Numbered from the stretch's first letter, positions 1 through 9,500 are shown. The stretch is 44,652 nt of DNA from Aquibacillus albus (GCF_016908325.1 NZ_JAFBDR010000032.1:1-44652), one strand, 5' to 3'. Numbers and translations are program-made. The notes: generated from the sequence alone by a model not told the origin.

Positions 1-98
1 GTCACACCTGTTCCCATGCCGAACACAGTAGTTAAGCTCTCCAGCGCCAATGGTAGTTGGGGCTTTGCCCCTGCGAGAGTAGGACGTCGCCAGGCAAT
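1..98 (+). rRNA. rrf: 5S ribosomal RNA, 3' part
   Basis: The first bases match the conserved 5S body: CCCATGCCGAACACAGTAGTTAAG, read here in pieces, followed by the late GCGAGAGTAGGACGTCGCCAGGC segment. The 5' end lies outside the window. The gene closes an rRNA operon that runs in the + direction and is followed directly by an intrinsic terminator, with no tRNA cluster behind it. Confidence 0.95.
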
Positions 99-106
99 AC
101 GAAAGA

Positions 107-145
107 AACCCAGAAAGCAATTAACTTTTCTGGGTTATTTTTTTA
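107..145 (+). terminator. Intrinsic terminator of the upstream rRNA operon
   Basis: Arms AACCCAGAAA and TTTCTGGGTT form a perfect 10-bp stem with a 10-base loop, followed by a T-rich run. It sits 9 bases after the 5S end. Confidence 0.9.
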
Positions 146-156
146 TCTTGATTAAT

Positions 157-184
157 TAATTTAATGAAATTAATTTAATGAAAT
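157..184. repeat. Two tandem copies of a 14-bp AT-rich unit
   Basis: The unit TAATTTAATGAAAT occurs twice, head to tail and without mismatch, between the rrn terminator and the first gene. It looks like a recent slippage duplication. No function is visible. Confidence 0.7.
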
Positions 185-278
185 TCTCCACTAGGCTTAG
201 GATTTTTTTGCAAAAAGCAGGGAAATGCTGATCGATTGCGAAATGTATACTAAACAAGTAATAAGAGGAGTGGAGAGT

Positions 279-1250
279 TTGAAACCAAAAGTATTAATTA
301 CAGAGCAAATACCGAATGAAATACTGGATTATATTCAGGAATCATGTGATTGTATTACGTGGGAAAAAGAAGGAAAAATGCCTCGCGCAGAAGTACTAGA
401 GCAAATAGACGAAGTGGATGGCTTATTAACGACACATATAAAAATAGACGATGAACTGTTAAGTCAAGCCAATCAATTAAAAATCGTTAGTGATATCTCA
501 GTTGGTTATAATAACTATGATATAGAGGCCTTGAAAAACCATAATATTTTCGCAACACATACGCCTTATGTATTAGACGAAACGGTTGCAGACTTAGTGT
601 TTAGTCTTATTCTCTCTGTTGCACGAAGAATTCCGGAGCTTGATCGCTTTGTGAAAGAAGGAAAATGGGAAAAATCAATTGGAGAAGAAGGCTTTGGTAA
701 GGATGTACATAGTACAACAATGGGAATCATAGGAATGGGAAGAATTGGTGAAAAAATTGCTAGGAGAGCGTCCCTCGGGTTTGGCATGGATGTTCTTTAC
801 TATAAACGGACACCGAACCCTGAACTGGAGGAAAAACTAGGTGCTACATATGTAGAATTTGAAACGCTACTTGAACAATCAGATTTTGTCGTCGTGATGA
901 CTCCGCTATCTGATACAACCTATCATTTAATTGGTGAAAAAGAATTCAATAAGATGAAAAAAGATGCATTTTTCATTAATGCTTCCCGTGGTCCGGTTGT
1001 AAATGAAAAGGCTCTCATTCAAGCGTTAAAGGAGAAGAAAATAGCTGGTGCGGGTCTCGATGTATTTGAACAGGAACCCACCGATCCAAATAATGAATTG
1101 TTGAAAATGGATAATGTAGTCACTCTTCCGCATATTGGTTCTGCCACGAAAAAAACAAGGTTTGATATGGCGATGGTTGCAGCCCAGAACTTAGTTGATG
1201 GTGTAACAGGGAAAACACCAAAGTATGTAATAAAAGAATTAAAAAATTAA
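279..1250 (+). CDS. D-isomer-specific 2-hydroxyacid dehydrogenase (glyoxylate/hydroxypyruvate or 2-ketogluconate reductase type)
   Basis: A cytosolic NAD(P)H-dependent reductase of 2-keto acids. The Rossmann nucleotide motif GMGRIGEKIARR lies near residue 150. The family signatures follow: FFINASRGPVVNEKALIQAL, then GLDVFEQEP and LPHIGSAT. These supply the catalytic Arg, Glu and His known for this family. The total length of 323 residues is normal. I chose the TTG at 279 over the ATG at 225 because AGAGGAGTGGAGAG precedes it directly, and because family proteins start about there (KPKVLITEQIP). B. subtilis YvcT/GhrB-like proteins are the closest I recall. The exact substrate cannot be read from sequence. 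It is a single-gene unit ended by a terminator. A link to the sugar-acid locus 1.3 kb downstream is conceivable but unproven. Confidence 0.88.
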   Translation: MKPKVLITEQIPNEILDYIQESCDCITWEKEGKMPRAEVLEQIDEVDGLLTTHIKIDDELLSQANQLKIVSDISVGYNNYDIEALKNHNIFATHTPYVLDETVADLVFSLILSVARRIPELDRFVKEGKWEKSIGEEGFGKDVHSTTMGIIGMGRIGEKIARRASLGFGMDVLYYKRTPNPELEEKLGATYVEFETLLEQSDFVVVMTPLSDTTYHLIGEKEFNKMKKDAFFINASRGPVVNEKALIQALKEKKIAGAGLDVFEQEPTDPNNELLKMDNVVTLPHIGSATKKTRFDMAMVAAQNLVDGVTGKTPKYVIKELKN

Positions 1251-1263
1251 GGAGTTAGTGATA

Positions 1264-1307
1264 AAGAGCAGTTCATCTAAATACAGATCTGCTCTTCTTT
1301 TATTTTT
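1264..1307 (+). terminator. Intrinsic terminator after the hydroxyacid dehydrogenase
   Basis: Arms AAGAGCAG and CTGCTCTT pair around a 17-base loop and are followed by CTTTTATTTTT. Confidence 0.85.
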
Positions 1308-1397
1308 ATCTCTAAAAATTAAAATCGTATCGGTTAGCGAAAGAAAAGCGTTTTAGGTACAATAGGTTTACTATAATAAGAAGAGGAGTTATGGTGT

Positions 1398-1943
1398 ATG
1401 CGCATTTTAGTTATTGTTGTTCATCCAACAATGGAGGAATCTGCTATTAACAAGCGGCTAAAAAAAGCTATTGTTGGTAAATCTAATATTTTGGTCCATG
1501 ATTTATACGACACCTATCCCGATGAAAATATTGACATAAAGCGAGAGCAACAATTACTAGAAGGACACGATCGAGTAGTTTTCCAATTTCCAAATTACTG
1601 GTATAGTTATCCTCCACTACTGAAAAAGTGGTTTGATTTAGTTTTAGAGCGTGGCTGGGCTTTTCGGGGTAAGCATGCACTTCAAGGAAAAGAGTTTGGT
1701 ATTGCTGTAAGCTCAGGATTTACTAGAGAGGATTATCGATTTGATGGATTACATCGACACACAATTGAACAGGTAATGGCTTCATTTTTTGCTACCTGTA
1801 ATTTTATCCGAGTGAAATCGATCCCAATGTTTACAACTTTTGAGGATGAGTTAGAAACAGAGGAAGACCTTGAACGAATGTCTCAGCAATATCTAGCTTA
1901 TTTACGGAAAAGATACTCGTTTCACCGAAATACTTATAAATGA
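1398..1943 (+). CDS. Flavodoxin-fold NAD(P)H oxidoreductase (YwrO/MdaB/KefF type)
   Basis: This FMN/FAD-binding quinone or nitro-compound reductase has 181 residues, typical of the family. The N-terminus MRILVIVVHP is the first strand of a flavodoxin fold. The family signature FQFPNYWYSYPPLLKKWFD lies near residues 54-72 and is followed by the GWAF segment. Relatives are general stress protein 14 (YwrO), KefF and the drug modulator MdaB, which detoxify quinones and electrophiles. AAGAGGAG sits ahead of the ATG at a good distance. It is monocistronic and convergent with the small minus-strand gene that follows. The physiological substrate is not predictable. Confidence 0.88.
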   Translation: MRILVIVVHPTMEESAINKRLKKAIVGKSNILVHDLYDTYPDENIDIKREQQLLEGHDRVVFQFPNYWYSYPPLLKKWFDLVLERGWAFRGKHALQGKEFGIAVSSGFTREDYRFDGLHRHTIEQVMASFFATCNFIRVKSIPMFTTFEDELETEEDLERMSQQYLAYLRKRYSFHRNTYK

Positions 1944-1970
1944 ATATAAGTTAGACCCTTAAAAAACTTA

Positions 1971-2012
1971 TAAAAAATGGCTCTTGCTAACATGGCAGTA
2001 GCAAGAGCCATT
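1971..2012 (-). terminator. Intrinsic terminator of the 48-residue minus-strand gene
   Basis: The 13-bp arms AATGGCTCTTGCT and AGCAAGAGCCATT pair with an 11-base loop. Read on the minus strand, the stem is followed by TTTTTTAT, so it mainly serves the minus-strand gene. It may also stop transcripts from the + strand neighbour. Confidence 0.85.
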
Positions 2013-2029
2013 GGAGAGGTAATTTTAAC

Positions 2030-2176
2030 TTACATTAAATCATAAACGGATTCTTCAAAGTAGAGCCAGTGATAATATTCAATCTGTTCATCTGACATAC
2101 TCAGTATGTCTTGTTGAGTAAATTTGTTTTTCTCTAGTAGGTGTTCCATCTTATAATCACGTTCGACTTGGCTCAT
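2030..2176 (-). CDS. Small hypothetical protein, 48 residues (BH0509-like size and style)
   Basis: The frame reads MSQVERDYKMEHLLEKNKFT and ends in EESVYDLM. It is preceded by AAGGAGGA seven bases before the ATG, by a strong promoter 72 bases upstream and followed by a perfect terminator, so it is very likely a real gene. The protein is acidic and helical, with an aromatic patch YYHWLYF near residues 34-40. It resembles in size and style the short Bacillaceae proteins annotated as the BH0509 family, but I recall that family only loosely. No function is known. Its promoter carries a perfect palindrome in the spacer, so its expression is probably controlled by a dedicated repressor. Confidence 0.72.
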   Translation of the reverse strand: MSQVERDYKMEHLLEKNKFTQQDILSMSDEQIEYYHWLYFEESVYDLM

Positions 2177-2247
2177 TTAATCAAATCCTCCTTGTACCCT
2201 TAAAGGGTATCTCTGCAATTTGGTATTTCTTCCCTTTGCTTACTTTT

Positions 2248-2276
2248 ATTATATATCTCAAAAAGAGATAAAACAA
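2248..2276 (-). promoter_or_regulatory. SigA-type promoter with a palindromic operator filling the spacer
   Basis: On the minus strand TTGTTT (-35, 2271-2276) and TATAAT (-10, 2248-2253) are separated by exactly 17 bp. Those 17 bp (2254-2270) are the perfect inverted repeat TATCTC-TTTTT-GAGATA. A repressor bound there would block RNA polymerase. It drives the 48-residue gene. Confidence 0.7.
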
Positions 2277-2396
2277 ATATCATTTTGAGATTAATTTATC
2301 CAAAGTGATATAGAATGATTATGTTTAGCGGTATGCACTAGGCTGATAAGTAGAAAGAAAGCTATGCGTCGCAAATCATAACGTTATCACTTAAGT

Positions 2397-2447
2397 ATAT
2401 TCCGTTCATATCTGTTTTTTTAACATGAATGAACGGAATATTTTATT
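2397..2447. terminator. Strong hairpin followed by a T-rich run, no annotated gene before it
   Basis: Arms ATATTCCGTTCAT and ATGAACGGAATAT form a perfect 13-bp stem with a 19-base loop, followed by TTTATTTATTT. No open reading frame precedes it on the + strand. It may insulate the aldarate operon from readthrough or end a small RNA. The 2177-2555 interval contains otherwise only the promoter at 2248-2276 and the cre-like site. Confidence 0.65.
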
Positions 2448-2484
2448 TATTTAAAAAACACGATGGGTTAACATTAAATACAAA

Positions 2485-2498
2485 AGTAAACGCTTTCC
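2485..2498 (+). promoter_or_regulatory. cre-like catabolite repression site before the aldarate enzymes
   Basis: AGTAAACGCTTTCC matches the CcpA cre pattern TGTAAACGCTTTCA at 12 of 14 bases. It lies 58 bases ahead of the first enzyme of the operon. No confident -35/-10 pair is visible next to it. Confidence 0.5.
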
Positions 2499-2555
2499 AA
2501 ACATGGAAAGCAAGTTCAAGCTTGATTAAATCGTATGGCGAGAGGAGGAAACCTG

Positions 2556-3722
2556 TTGAAAATCGTAAGTATTAAAGAGAAGGCAGTACCAATTCAATCA
2601 AGTATTCGTAATGCTTATATTGATTTTAGTAAAATGACTGCCTCTGTTGTTGCGATTACTACAGATGTAATTCGTAATGGAGAACAAGTTATTGGTTATG
2701 GGTTTAATTCGAATGGAAGGTATGCGCCAAGTGGTCTTCTACATGATCGATTTATTCCACGCTTAGTGGAAGCAGATGAATCGGAGATTATAAACGAAGA
2801 TGGAACAAACCTGGACCCTCACAGGATTTGGGATGTGTTAATGAAGGGTGAAAAACCAGGTGGTCACGGAGAACGATCGGTTGCTGTTGGAACGATGGAT
2901 ATGGCGGTATGGGATGCAGTAGCCAAAATAGAAGAAAAACCTTTGTATCAATTATTGGCAGACCGTTACCGAAACGGCCAAATTGATGATAAAGTCTTTG
3001 TTTATGCTGCAGGAGGTTATTACCAACCAGAGAAAAGTTTGGTCAAGCTGCAAGATGAAATGCGACGCTATTTAGACATGGGATATACAGTAGTAAAAAT
3101 GAAGATTGGTGGCAGTTCTTTAGATGAAGATTTGCGGAGGATTGAGGCAGTATTGGAAGTTGTGCCATATGGACAATCACTAGCAGTTGATGCTAATGGA
3201 CGTTTTGACCTTGATACAGCCATCCGTTATGCGGAAAGGTTAGAACCTTATCACCTGTTTTGGTATGAGGAAGCTGGTGATCCACTTGATTATCAACTGC
3301 AAGCTGAATTATCGAAGCATTATTCCCATTCTATGGCAACTGGAGAAAACTTATTTTCCATGCAAGATGCTCGCAACTTAATTCGTTATGGAGGTATGAG
3401 GCCAGATAAAGATTATTTACAATTTGATTGTGCATTAAGCTATGGATTAGTGGAGTATTTAAGAATTTTAGATATGTTAAAGGAACATGGTTGGTCCCCC
3501 CGTCGTTGTATTCCACATGGCGGCCATCAAATGTCATTGAATATTGCGGCAGGATTAGGTTTAGGTGGAAATGAATCCTACCCTGGTGTGTTCCAGCCGT
3601 TTGGCGGATTTGCTGACGATATTCCAGTTGAATCAGGTTATGTAGGACTTCCAGATGTTCCAGGCATTGGTTTTGAAGCGAAATCTGAATTAATTTCTTT
3701 GATGAGGACGGTCTCAAAATAA
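2556..3722 (+). CDS. tarD: D(-)-tartrate dehydratase-like enzyme (enolase superfamily)
   Basis: It is predicted to convert D-tartrate to oxaloacetate by Mg2+-assisted removal of the alpha proton. The 388-residue protein has the N-terminal capping domain and the (beta/alpha)7 barrel of the mandelate racemase group. Many stretches match my recollection of the characterised Bradyrhizobium japonicum enzyme: IRNAYIDF, GYGFNSNGRY, EKPGGHGERSVAVGT, MATGENLFS and PHGGHQMSLNIAAGLGLGG. The KxK motif (VVKMKIGG; Lys181, Lys183) and the catalytic His321 are present. The start is the TTG at 2556 after AGAGGAGG; the upstream ATG at 2535 lies before that site. The stop is followed 19 bases later by the DapA-like gene. 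The substrate is inferred from similarity and could be another aldarate. Confidence 0.88.
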   Translation: MKIVSIKEKAVPIQSSIRNAYIDFSKMTASVVAITTDVIRNGEQVIGYGFNSNGRYAPSGLLHDRFIPRLVEADESEIINEDGTNLDPHRIWDVLMKGEKPGGHGERSVAVGTMDMAVWDAVAKIEEKPLYQLLADRYRNGQIDDKVFVYAAGGYYQPEKSLVKLQDEMRRYLDMGYTVVKMKIGGSSLDEDLRRIEAVLEVVPYGQSLAVDANGRFDLDTAIRYAERLEPYHLFWYEEAGDPLDYQLQAELSKHYSHSMATGENLFSMQDARNLIRYGGMRPDKDYLQFDCALSYGLVEYLRILDMLKEHGWSPRRCIPHGGHQMSLNIAAGLGLGGNESYPGVFQPFGGFADDIPVESGYVGLPDVPGIGFEAKSELISLMRTVSK

Positions 3723-3741
3723 TTGTGAAGGAGGAAAATTG

Positions 3742-4665
3742 ATGGATTATAAGAATTTTAGTAAACAGTTGGAGACCATCTCTGGTATCACTATTACTCC
3801 ATTCAAAAAGTATTCAAAAGAAATTGACTGGGATGGAGTGAAGGAAAATGTTGAATTTCTTATTAGGAAAGGCTTAAAAGTCATCGTTCCGTGTGGGAAT
3901 ACAAGTGAATTCTATTCACTAACAATAGCGGAAGCAAAAGAAGAAATTAGAAGAGTAGTAGAATATGTAGATGGAAGGGCTCTTGTTATTGCGGGTATTG
4001 GATATGCTGTCGATACAGCGATCGAAATGGGAAGCTATGCCAAAGATGTCGGTGCAGATGGAGTAATGATTCATATGCCGATCCATCCCTATATTACAAA
4101 CAATGGTGCAACAGCATATTTTAGGAAAGTTATTCAATCTGTAGATCTACCATCTATTATTTACTTTAAAGATCCTCATTTAAGCGATGACATACTACAT
4201 GAGTTAGCTCCTCTAGAAAAGTTCGTTGCAGTTAAATACGCAGTCAATCATTTACCTAGATTCACATATACCACTCAAACACTGGACCCTAATCATCATG
4301 TAACAATGATTTGTGGTACTGCAGAGAAATGGGCGCCGTTTTTTTATCAAGCAGGGGCGAAAGGATTTACATCTGGTCTAGTTAACGTCTATCCAGAAAA
4401 GTCGTTTGAATTGCTGGAAGCACTTCAACGTAGTGACATGGAAGATGTATGGAAAATCTGGAGGGAAATTCTTCCGTTTGAAGAGTTACGAGCCAAATAT
4501 AATAGTGGAAATAATGTAGTTGTTGTTAAAGAAGCAATGAATCTACTGGGGCTTAATGCAGGTGTCACACGAGAGCCGGTTGGTGAGTTAAGTCAAGCTG
4601 ATAAACAAGCGGTAACAGACCTGATAAAAGATTGGGGAATAACACTTCAAACTACTGAAAGCTAA
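3742..4665 (+). CDS. DapA-family lyase, probably acting on a keto-deoxy sugar acid
   Basis: A class I (Schiff-base) TIM-barrel lyase of 307 residues. The family signatures are GITITPF near the start, PCGNTSEFYSLT around residue 50 (substrate carboxylate loop), a Tyr in SIIYFK near residue 141, and the Schiff-base Lys165 in VAVKYAV. The C-terminal part (MNLLGLNAGVTREPVGELS) resembles 5-keto-4-deoxy-D-glucarate dehydratase (YcbC-type) more than true dihydrodipicolinate synthase. Lying between two aldarate dehydratases, it probably handles their keto-deoxy product, by decarboxylating dehydration to 2-ketoglutarate semialdehyde or by aldol cleavage to pyruvate. I cannot choose between these. AAGGAGG precedes the ATG by 7 bases; a TTG three bases earlier is too close. 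Confidence 0.85.
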   Translation: MDYKNFSKQLETISGITITPFKKYSKEIDWDGVKENVEFLIRKGLKVIVPCGNTSEFYSLTIAEAKEEIRRVVEYVDGRALVIAGIGYAVDTAIEMGSYAKDVGADGVMIHMPIHPYITNNGATAYFRKVIQSVDLPSIIYFKDPHLSDDILHELAPLEKFVAVKYAVNHLPRFTYTTQTLDPNHHVTMICGTAEKWAPFFYQAGAKGFTSGLVNVYPEKSFELLEALQRSDMEDVWKIWREILPFEELRAKYNSGNNVVVVKEAMNLLGLNAGVTREPVGELSQADKQAVTDLIKDWGITLQTTES

Positions 4666-4733
4666 GTGTTTGAAGAAGCGCTAGATTAGCACTGTATTTA
4701 AAGGATAAATATTAATTTTGAGAGGATGGATAG

Positions 4734-5915
<1,182 letters not shown>

Positions 5916-6049
5916 TAAGATTAATAGATAATTGATGTTTAGTTCCTTTAGATAGTTAGTTATATCTTCGTTTATTTTTCAGCTGTAAAAGTAGTCGGTT
6001 TATTATACATGGACCTCTGTAGTTTTTATTTAAAGAAACACAAGAGTGT

Positions 6050-6076
6050 TATAAAATCTAACTGTAAACGCTTACA
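6050..6076 (+). promoter_or_regulatory. Consensus cre site just downstream of a -10-like box
   Basis: TGTAAACGCTTACA at 6063-6076 is a consensus CcpA-binding cre. It begins 8 bases after TATAAA (6050-6055), where a bound CcpA would block initiation or elongation. A convincing -35 is not visible, so the promoter is tentative and the cre site is firm. It lies 22 bases before the binding-protein start codon, which implies carbon catabolite control of the importer. Confidence 0.72.
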
Positions 6077-6098
6077 ACATAAAAGGGGAGGTAAAGAA

Positions 6099-7460
6099 AT
6101 GAAAAAGTATTTGTTATTGATGTTGTCAGTCATCACGATTCTTCTCATTGCAGCTTGTAGTGGAGGTTCCGATGAAGAAGAAGCTTCAGGAGGCAATGGA
6201 GGAGAAAATGAACAAAGCAGTGAAGAAACCGGTGGAAGTGATGATGGGGGCGGAGATGATGCAGACCAGGAACAGATTACATTAAGGATGTCGTGGTGGG
6301 GGTCACAAAGTCGTCACGACATGACAAATGAAATCATTGCTCTTTATGAAGAACAAAATCCACACATAAAAATTCAAACTGAATTTACAGGTTTTGATGG
6401 CTACTTTGAAAAGATGGCAGCACAGGCAGCAGGGAATAATCTTCCTGATATTATGCAACAAAACTTTGGAGAGTACGTAAACTTATATGCATCTCAGGAT
6501 TTGCTTACTGACCTTTCACCATTTGTAGAAGATGGAACGATTGATCTAGATGGTGTATCCGACACAATTGTAGATGCAGGAAAAGTGGGTGGCACACTAG
6601 TTGGTATTCCAACAGGAACAAACGCACTTGTAGCTACTTATGATTCGGCGGCATTTGAAGACGCAGGAATAGATGCACCTACTCATGATTGGACATGGGA
6701 AGACTACGAGCGTATTGCACGTGAGTATCACGAAGAAACAGGTAAATATGGAGCACGTTTAAATGAACCTGGTAATATGTTTGAGTACTATTTAAGAGAA
6801 AAAGGCTATGCATTATTTAATGAAGATGGAACTGGACTTGGTTACGATGATGATCAATTGCTTGTTGATTATTTAAGTATGACAAAAGGTTTGATCGACG
6901 ATGGCGTAATGCCAGGATATGATGTTATTCAGTTAATTAAAGGCTTAGAGGATGAATTAATCGTTCGCGGGGAAACACCACTCGACTTAACGAACTGGTC
7001 TAACCAAGTAGGTGCTCTTGAAAACGCAGCTGGAACACCAATTGAAATGGTTGTCCTTCCTGGAGAAAATAATGACCGTGGTATGTTCTTGAAACCATCG
7101 ATGCTATGGTCAATCGGTAAAAATTCAGAGCATAAAGAAGAAGCGGCGAAATTCATCAACTTCTTCACAAACACTGTAGAAGTCTTTGAAATCATTGGCT
7201 CAGATCGTGGGGTTCCGATTAAGCCTGAAGTTCGTGAAGCATTAGAACCGAATTTAAGTGACATTGATCAAAAAGTTTATGATTATGTGAATTATGTTAG
7301 TGAAAATAGTTCACCAGCAGATACAAACTTCCCGCCTTCTGCAAGTGAAGTATTTAAAGCACTAGAAGATACAGATGAATTAGTTATGTACGGTGAACTG
7401 ACACCAGAAGAAGGTGCAGAACAGTTTAGAATGAATGCAGAAAGAATATTAGCAAAATAA
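6099..7460 (+). CDS. ABC importer solute-binding lipoprotein, CUT1/family 1 type
   Basis: An extracellular, lipid-anchored substrate-binding protein of 453 residues. The N-terminus MKKYLLLMLSVITILLIAAC is a lipoprotein signal peptide with Cys20 as the modified residue. It is followed by a Gly/Glu/Asp-rich linker to about residue 60. The mature part (ITLRMSWWG..., LPDIMQQNF near 120, FFTNTVEVFEIIG near 350) is typical of family 1 carbohydrate-binding proteins. The start is the ATG at 6099 after GGGGAGG; in-frame codons upstream to 6009 would place a polar extension before the signal peptide and span the cre site. The next two genes encode matching permeases. No ATPase is encoded here, so a shared MsmX-like ATPase elsewhere is expected. 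A sugar acid is the likely ligand from context. Confidence 0.9.
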   Translation: MKKYLLLMLSVITILLIAACSGGSDEEEASGGNGGENEQSSEETGGSDDGGGDDADQEQITLRMSWWGSQSRHDMTNEIIALYEEQNPHIKIQTEFTGFDGYFEKMAAQAAGNNLPDIMQQNFGEYVNLYASQDLLTDLSPFVEDGTIDLDGVSDTIVDAGKVGGTLVGIPTGTNALVATYDSAAFEDAGIDAPTHDWTWEDYERIAREYHEETGKYGARLNEPGNMFEYYLREKGYALFNEDGTGLGYDDDQLLVDYLSMTKGLIDDGVMPGYDVIQLIKGLEDELIVRGETPLDLTNWSNQVGALENAAGTPIEMVVLPGENNDRGMFLKPSMLWSIGKNSEHKEEAAKFINFFTNTVEVFEIIGSDRGVPIKPEVREALEPNLSDIDQKVYDYVNYVSENSSPADTNFPPSASEVFKALEDTDELVMYGELTPEEGAEQFRMNAERILAK

Positions 7461-7474
7461 TAGATTTGGGGAAT

Positions 7475-7506
7475 GGTCCTGTGATCTAAGAATGGTGATC
7501 AGGACC
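7475..7506 (+). other. mRNA hairpin between binding protein and permease genes
   Basis: GGTCCTGTGATC pairs with GATCAGGACC, with a two-base bulge. No T-run follows, so it is probably a processing or stabilising element. Such elements help make more binding protein than permease. Confidence 0.55.
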
Positions 7507-7586
7507 CCCTATCTTTATTCTATTTTATCTGGCTGAAAATTTCGAAACTACATCTGAACAACAAACCGAAGAAAGAGGTGGTGTTG

Positions 7587-8549
7587 ATGGGACTTAGAGA
7601 ACCGGAAGTACAAAATCAAATGCAGAAAAATAAAAATCTGCCCCCGACGAAAAAATTTAATAGAAAAAGAGTAGGTAGGGAATTTGAAAATGGCATGGGA
7701 TATATGTTTATCTCTCCATTTATCATAGGTACCGTAATGCTTACGCTTTTTCCTATCGTATACTCTCTATATCTATCTTTTACTAATTTTAATTTAGTAG
7801 GGGAGGCTGATTGGATAGGGCTCAGCAACTACCAGGAAATGTTTACGAGTGATCCTATGTTTAAGCAAGCATTAGAAGTTACCTTTTTGTACGCTGGTGC
7901 TGGGGTACCTTTAAGACTTGTTTTTGCTCTTTTAATCGCTTTAGCTTTAAATAAGGTTGTAGAGGCAGCTGGCTTGTACCGAACATTTCTTTACCTTCCT
8001 TCCATTGTTGGAGGGAGTGTTGGTGTAGCTATTATGTGGAGACAGTTATTTGGAAATGATGGGGCATTGAACTCAGTACTGGCTTCAATGGGATTACCAA
8101 CGCATTCTTGGTTAGGTGACCCGGATACGGCTATTTGGACATTAGTTGTCTTGTATATTTGGCAGTTCGGATCTTCGATGTTAATATTTCTTGCCGGTTT
8201 AAGAAATATCCCGAAAACATACTATGAAGCATCATCTGTAGATGGCGCACACAAGATTCAACAGTTTTTTAAAATTACTTTACCATTGTTAACACCGGTA
8301 ATTTTATTCAATTTGGTTATGCAAACGATACAAGGATTCATGGCATTTACTCCAAGTTTTATTATTACGGCAGGTGGACCGATGAACAGTACTCTTCTTT
8401 ACATCCTTTATATGTATAGGAATGCCTTTCAATTCTTTGATATGGGTTATGCGTCTGCATTAGCGTGGTTTATGTTATTAATCATTGCAGTGTTTACTGC
8501 ATTAATTTTCAAATCCTCAGATCGTTGGGTTCATTACGATGATAATTAA
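7587..8549 (+). CDS. ABC importer permease 1 (MalF/LplB/YesP type)
   Basis: An inner-membrane subunit of the CUT1 importer, 320 residues, with about six membrane segments starting near residue 28 (YMFISPFIIGTVMLTLF). The cytoplasmic EAA loop that docks the ATPase is visible as YYEASSVDGAHKIQQFFKIT near residue 215. The N-terminal 25 residues are polar and basic. I chose the ATG at 7587 because AGAGGTG lies 6 bases before it; the in-frame GTG and TTG codons just upstream overlap the ribosome binding site. It pairs with the next permease, 18 bases downstream. Confidence 0.9.
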   Translation: MGLREPEVQNQMQKNKNLPPTKKFNRKRVGREFENGMGYMFISPFIIGTVMLTLFPIVYSLYLSFTNFNLVGEADWIGLSNYQEMFTSDPMFKQALEVTFLYAGAGVPLRLVFALLIALALNKVVEAAGLYRTFLYLPSIVGGSVGVAIMWRQLFGNDGALNSVLASMGLPTHSWLGDPDTAIWTLVVLYIWQFGSSMLIFLAGLRNIPKTYYEASSVDGAHKIQQFFKITLPLLTPVILFNLVMQTIQGFMAFTPSFIITAGGPMNSTLLYILYMYRNAFQFFDMGYASALAWFMLLIIAVFTALIFKSSDRWVHYDDN

Positions 8550-8567
8550 AGAAAAGGAGGGTCTACT

Positions 8568-9416
8568 ATGATTACGAGGAAAAAAAGAGTTCGTAATAAA
8601 GTCATTCAACATGTTTCTTTAATTGCTTTAACAGCTGTAATGCTCTATCCATTAATTTGGATGCTTGGAAGCTCCTTTAAAGAAAGCTCACAAGTTTTCG
8701 TTGATGCACATAGAATTTTTCCTGAAACATGGAACTTTTCCAATTATTCAGATGGATGGAAGGGTTTTGCAGGTATTACTTTTGGTACCTTCTATAAAAA
8801 CACATTTATCATTGTAACCATATCAACCATTGGGGCTATTTTATCTTCCGCATTAATTGCCTATGGTTTTGCACGGATAAAATTTCGTTTTAAAAAGTTT
8901 TGGTTTGTAGTTATGATGTTAACCATGATGCTCCCATTTGAGATAATTATGATTCCACAATATGTTATGTTTAACTGGTTTGGGTGGATTGATACGTATC
9001 TTCCACTTATCCTGCCAACATTTTTTGGCGTACCGTTTTTTATCTTTTTAATTATGCAGTTTATCCGTACAATTCCAACAGAGCTTGATCAAGCTGCAAG
9101 GATTGATGGATGTAATACAATCACCATTTTCACACGAATTATTGCTCCGTTAGTAGTACCAGCAATGATGACTGCAGCCATTTTTTCTTTTTACTGGCGT
9201 TGGGATGACTTTATGGCCCCATTACTTTACTTGCAGAGTCCTGATAAATATCCGGTTTCATTAGCTTTGAAAATGTTCTCTGACCCAGAAGCTGTAACAA
9301 ACTGGGGGGCTATGTTCGCGATGACAACATTAAGTTTACTTCCTATTATGATCATCTTTTTTATCTTCCAGCGTTATATTGTGGAAGGAATAAGTACGAG
9401 TGGTCTAAAGGGATAA
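8568..9416 (+). CDS. ABC importer permease 2 (MalG/LplC/YesQ type)
   Basis: The second membrane subunit of the importer, 282 residues and about six membrane segments. Family hallmarks are MLYPLIWMLGSSFKE near residue 25, the EAA loop (ELDQAARIDGCNTITIFTRI near residue 175) and the end IVEGISTSGLKG, a very common C-terminus in this family. AAAGGAGGG precedes the ATG. A large terminator-like hairpin follows, so the three importer genes form a unit that may continue into the YesL gene by partial readthrough. Confidence 0.92.
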   Translation: MITRKKRVRNKVIQHVSLIALTAVMLYPLIWMLGSSFKESSQVFVDAHRIFPETWNFSNYSDGWKGFAGITFGTFYKNTFIIVTISTIGAILSSALIAYGFARIKFRFKKFWFVVMMLTMMLPFEIIMIPQYVMFNWFGWIDTYLPLILPTFFGVPFFIFLIMQFIRTIPTELDQAARIDGCNTITIFTRIIAPLVVPAMMTAAIFSFYWRWDDFMAPLLYLQSPDKYPVSLALKMFSDPEAVTNWGAMFAMTTLSLLPIMIIFFIFQRYIVEGISTSGLKG

Positions 9417-9425
9417 TGAGTGGAT

Positions 9426-9500
9426 GTTCAAAAAGTTCCCAAATGATACGGTGAGCTAATCGTGATTTGGTACTTTTTGAACCCGTATCTTTCTTTTTTC
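9426..9500 (+). terminator. Long terminator hairpin after the importer genes
   Basis: GTTCAAAAAGTTCCCAAAT pairs with ATTTGGTACTTTTTGAAC, two mismatches, followed after a short gap by a T-rich stretch (9490-9500). It separates the importer from the YesL/BASS pair. Confidence 0.7.

Noticed and set aside
1372-1377. TATAAT as the -10 of the flavoprotein gene
   Set aside because: It lies so close to the ribosome binding site that the transcript would start within it, and no -35 is present.
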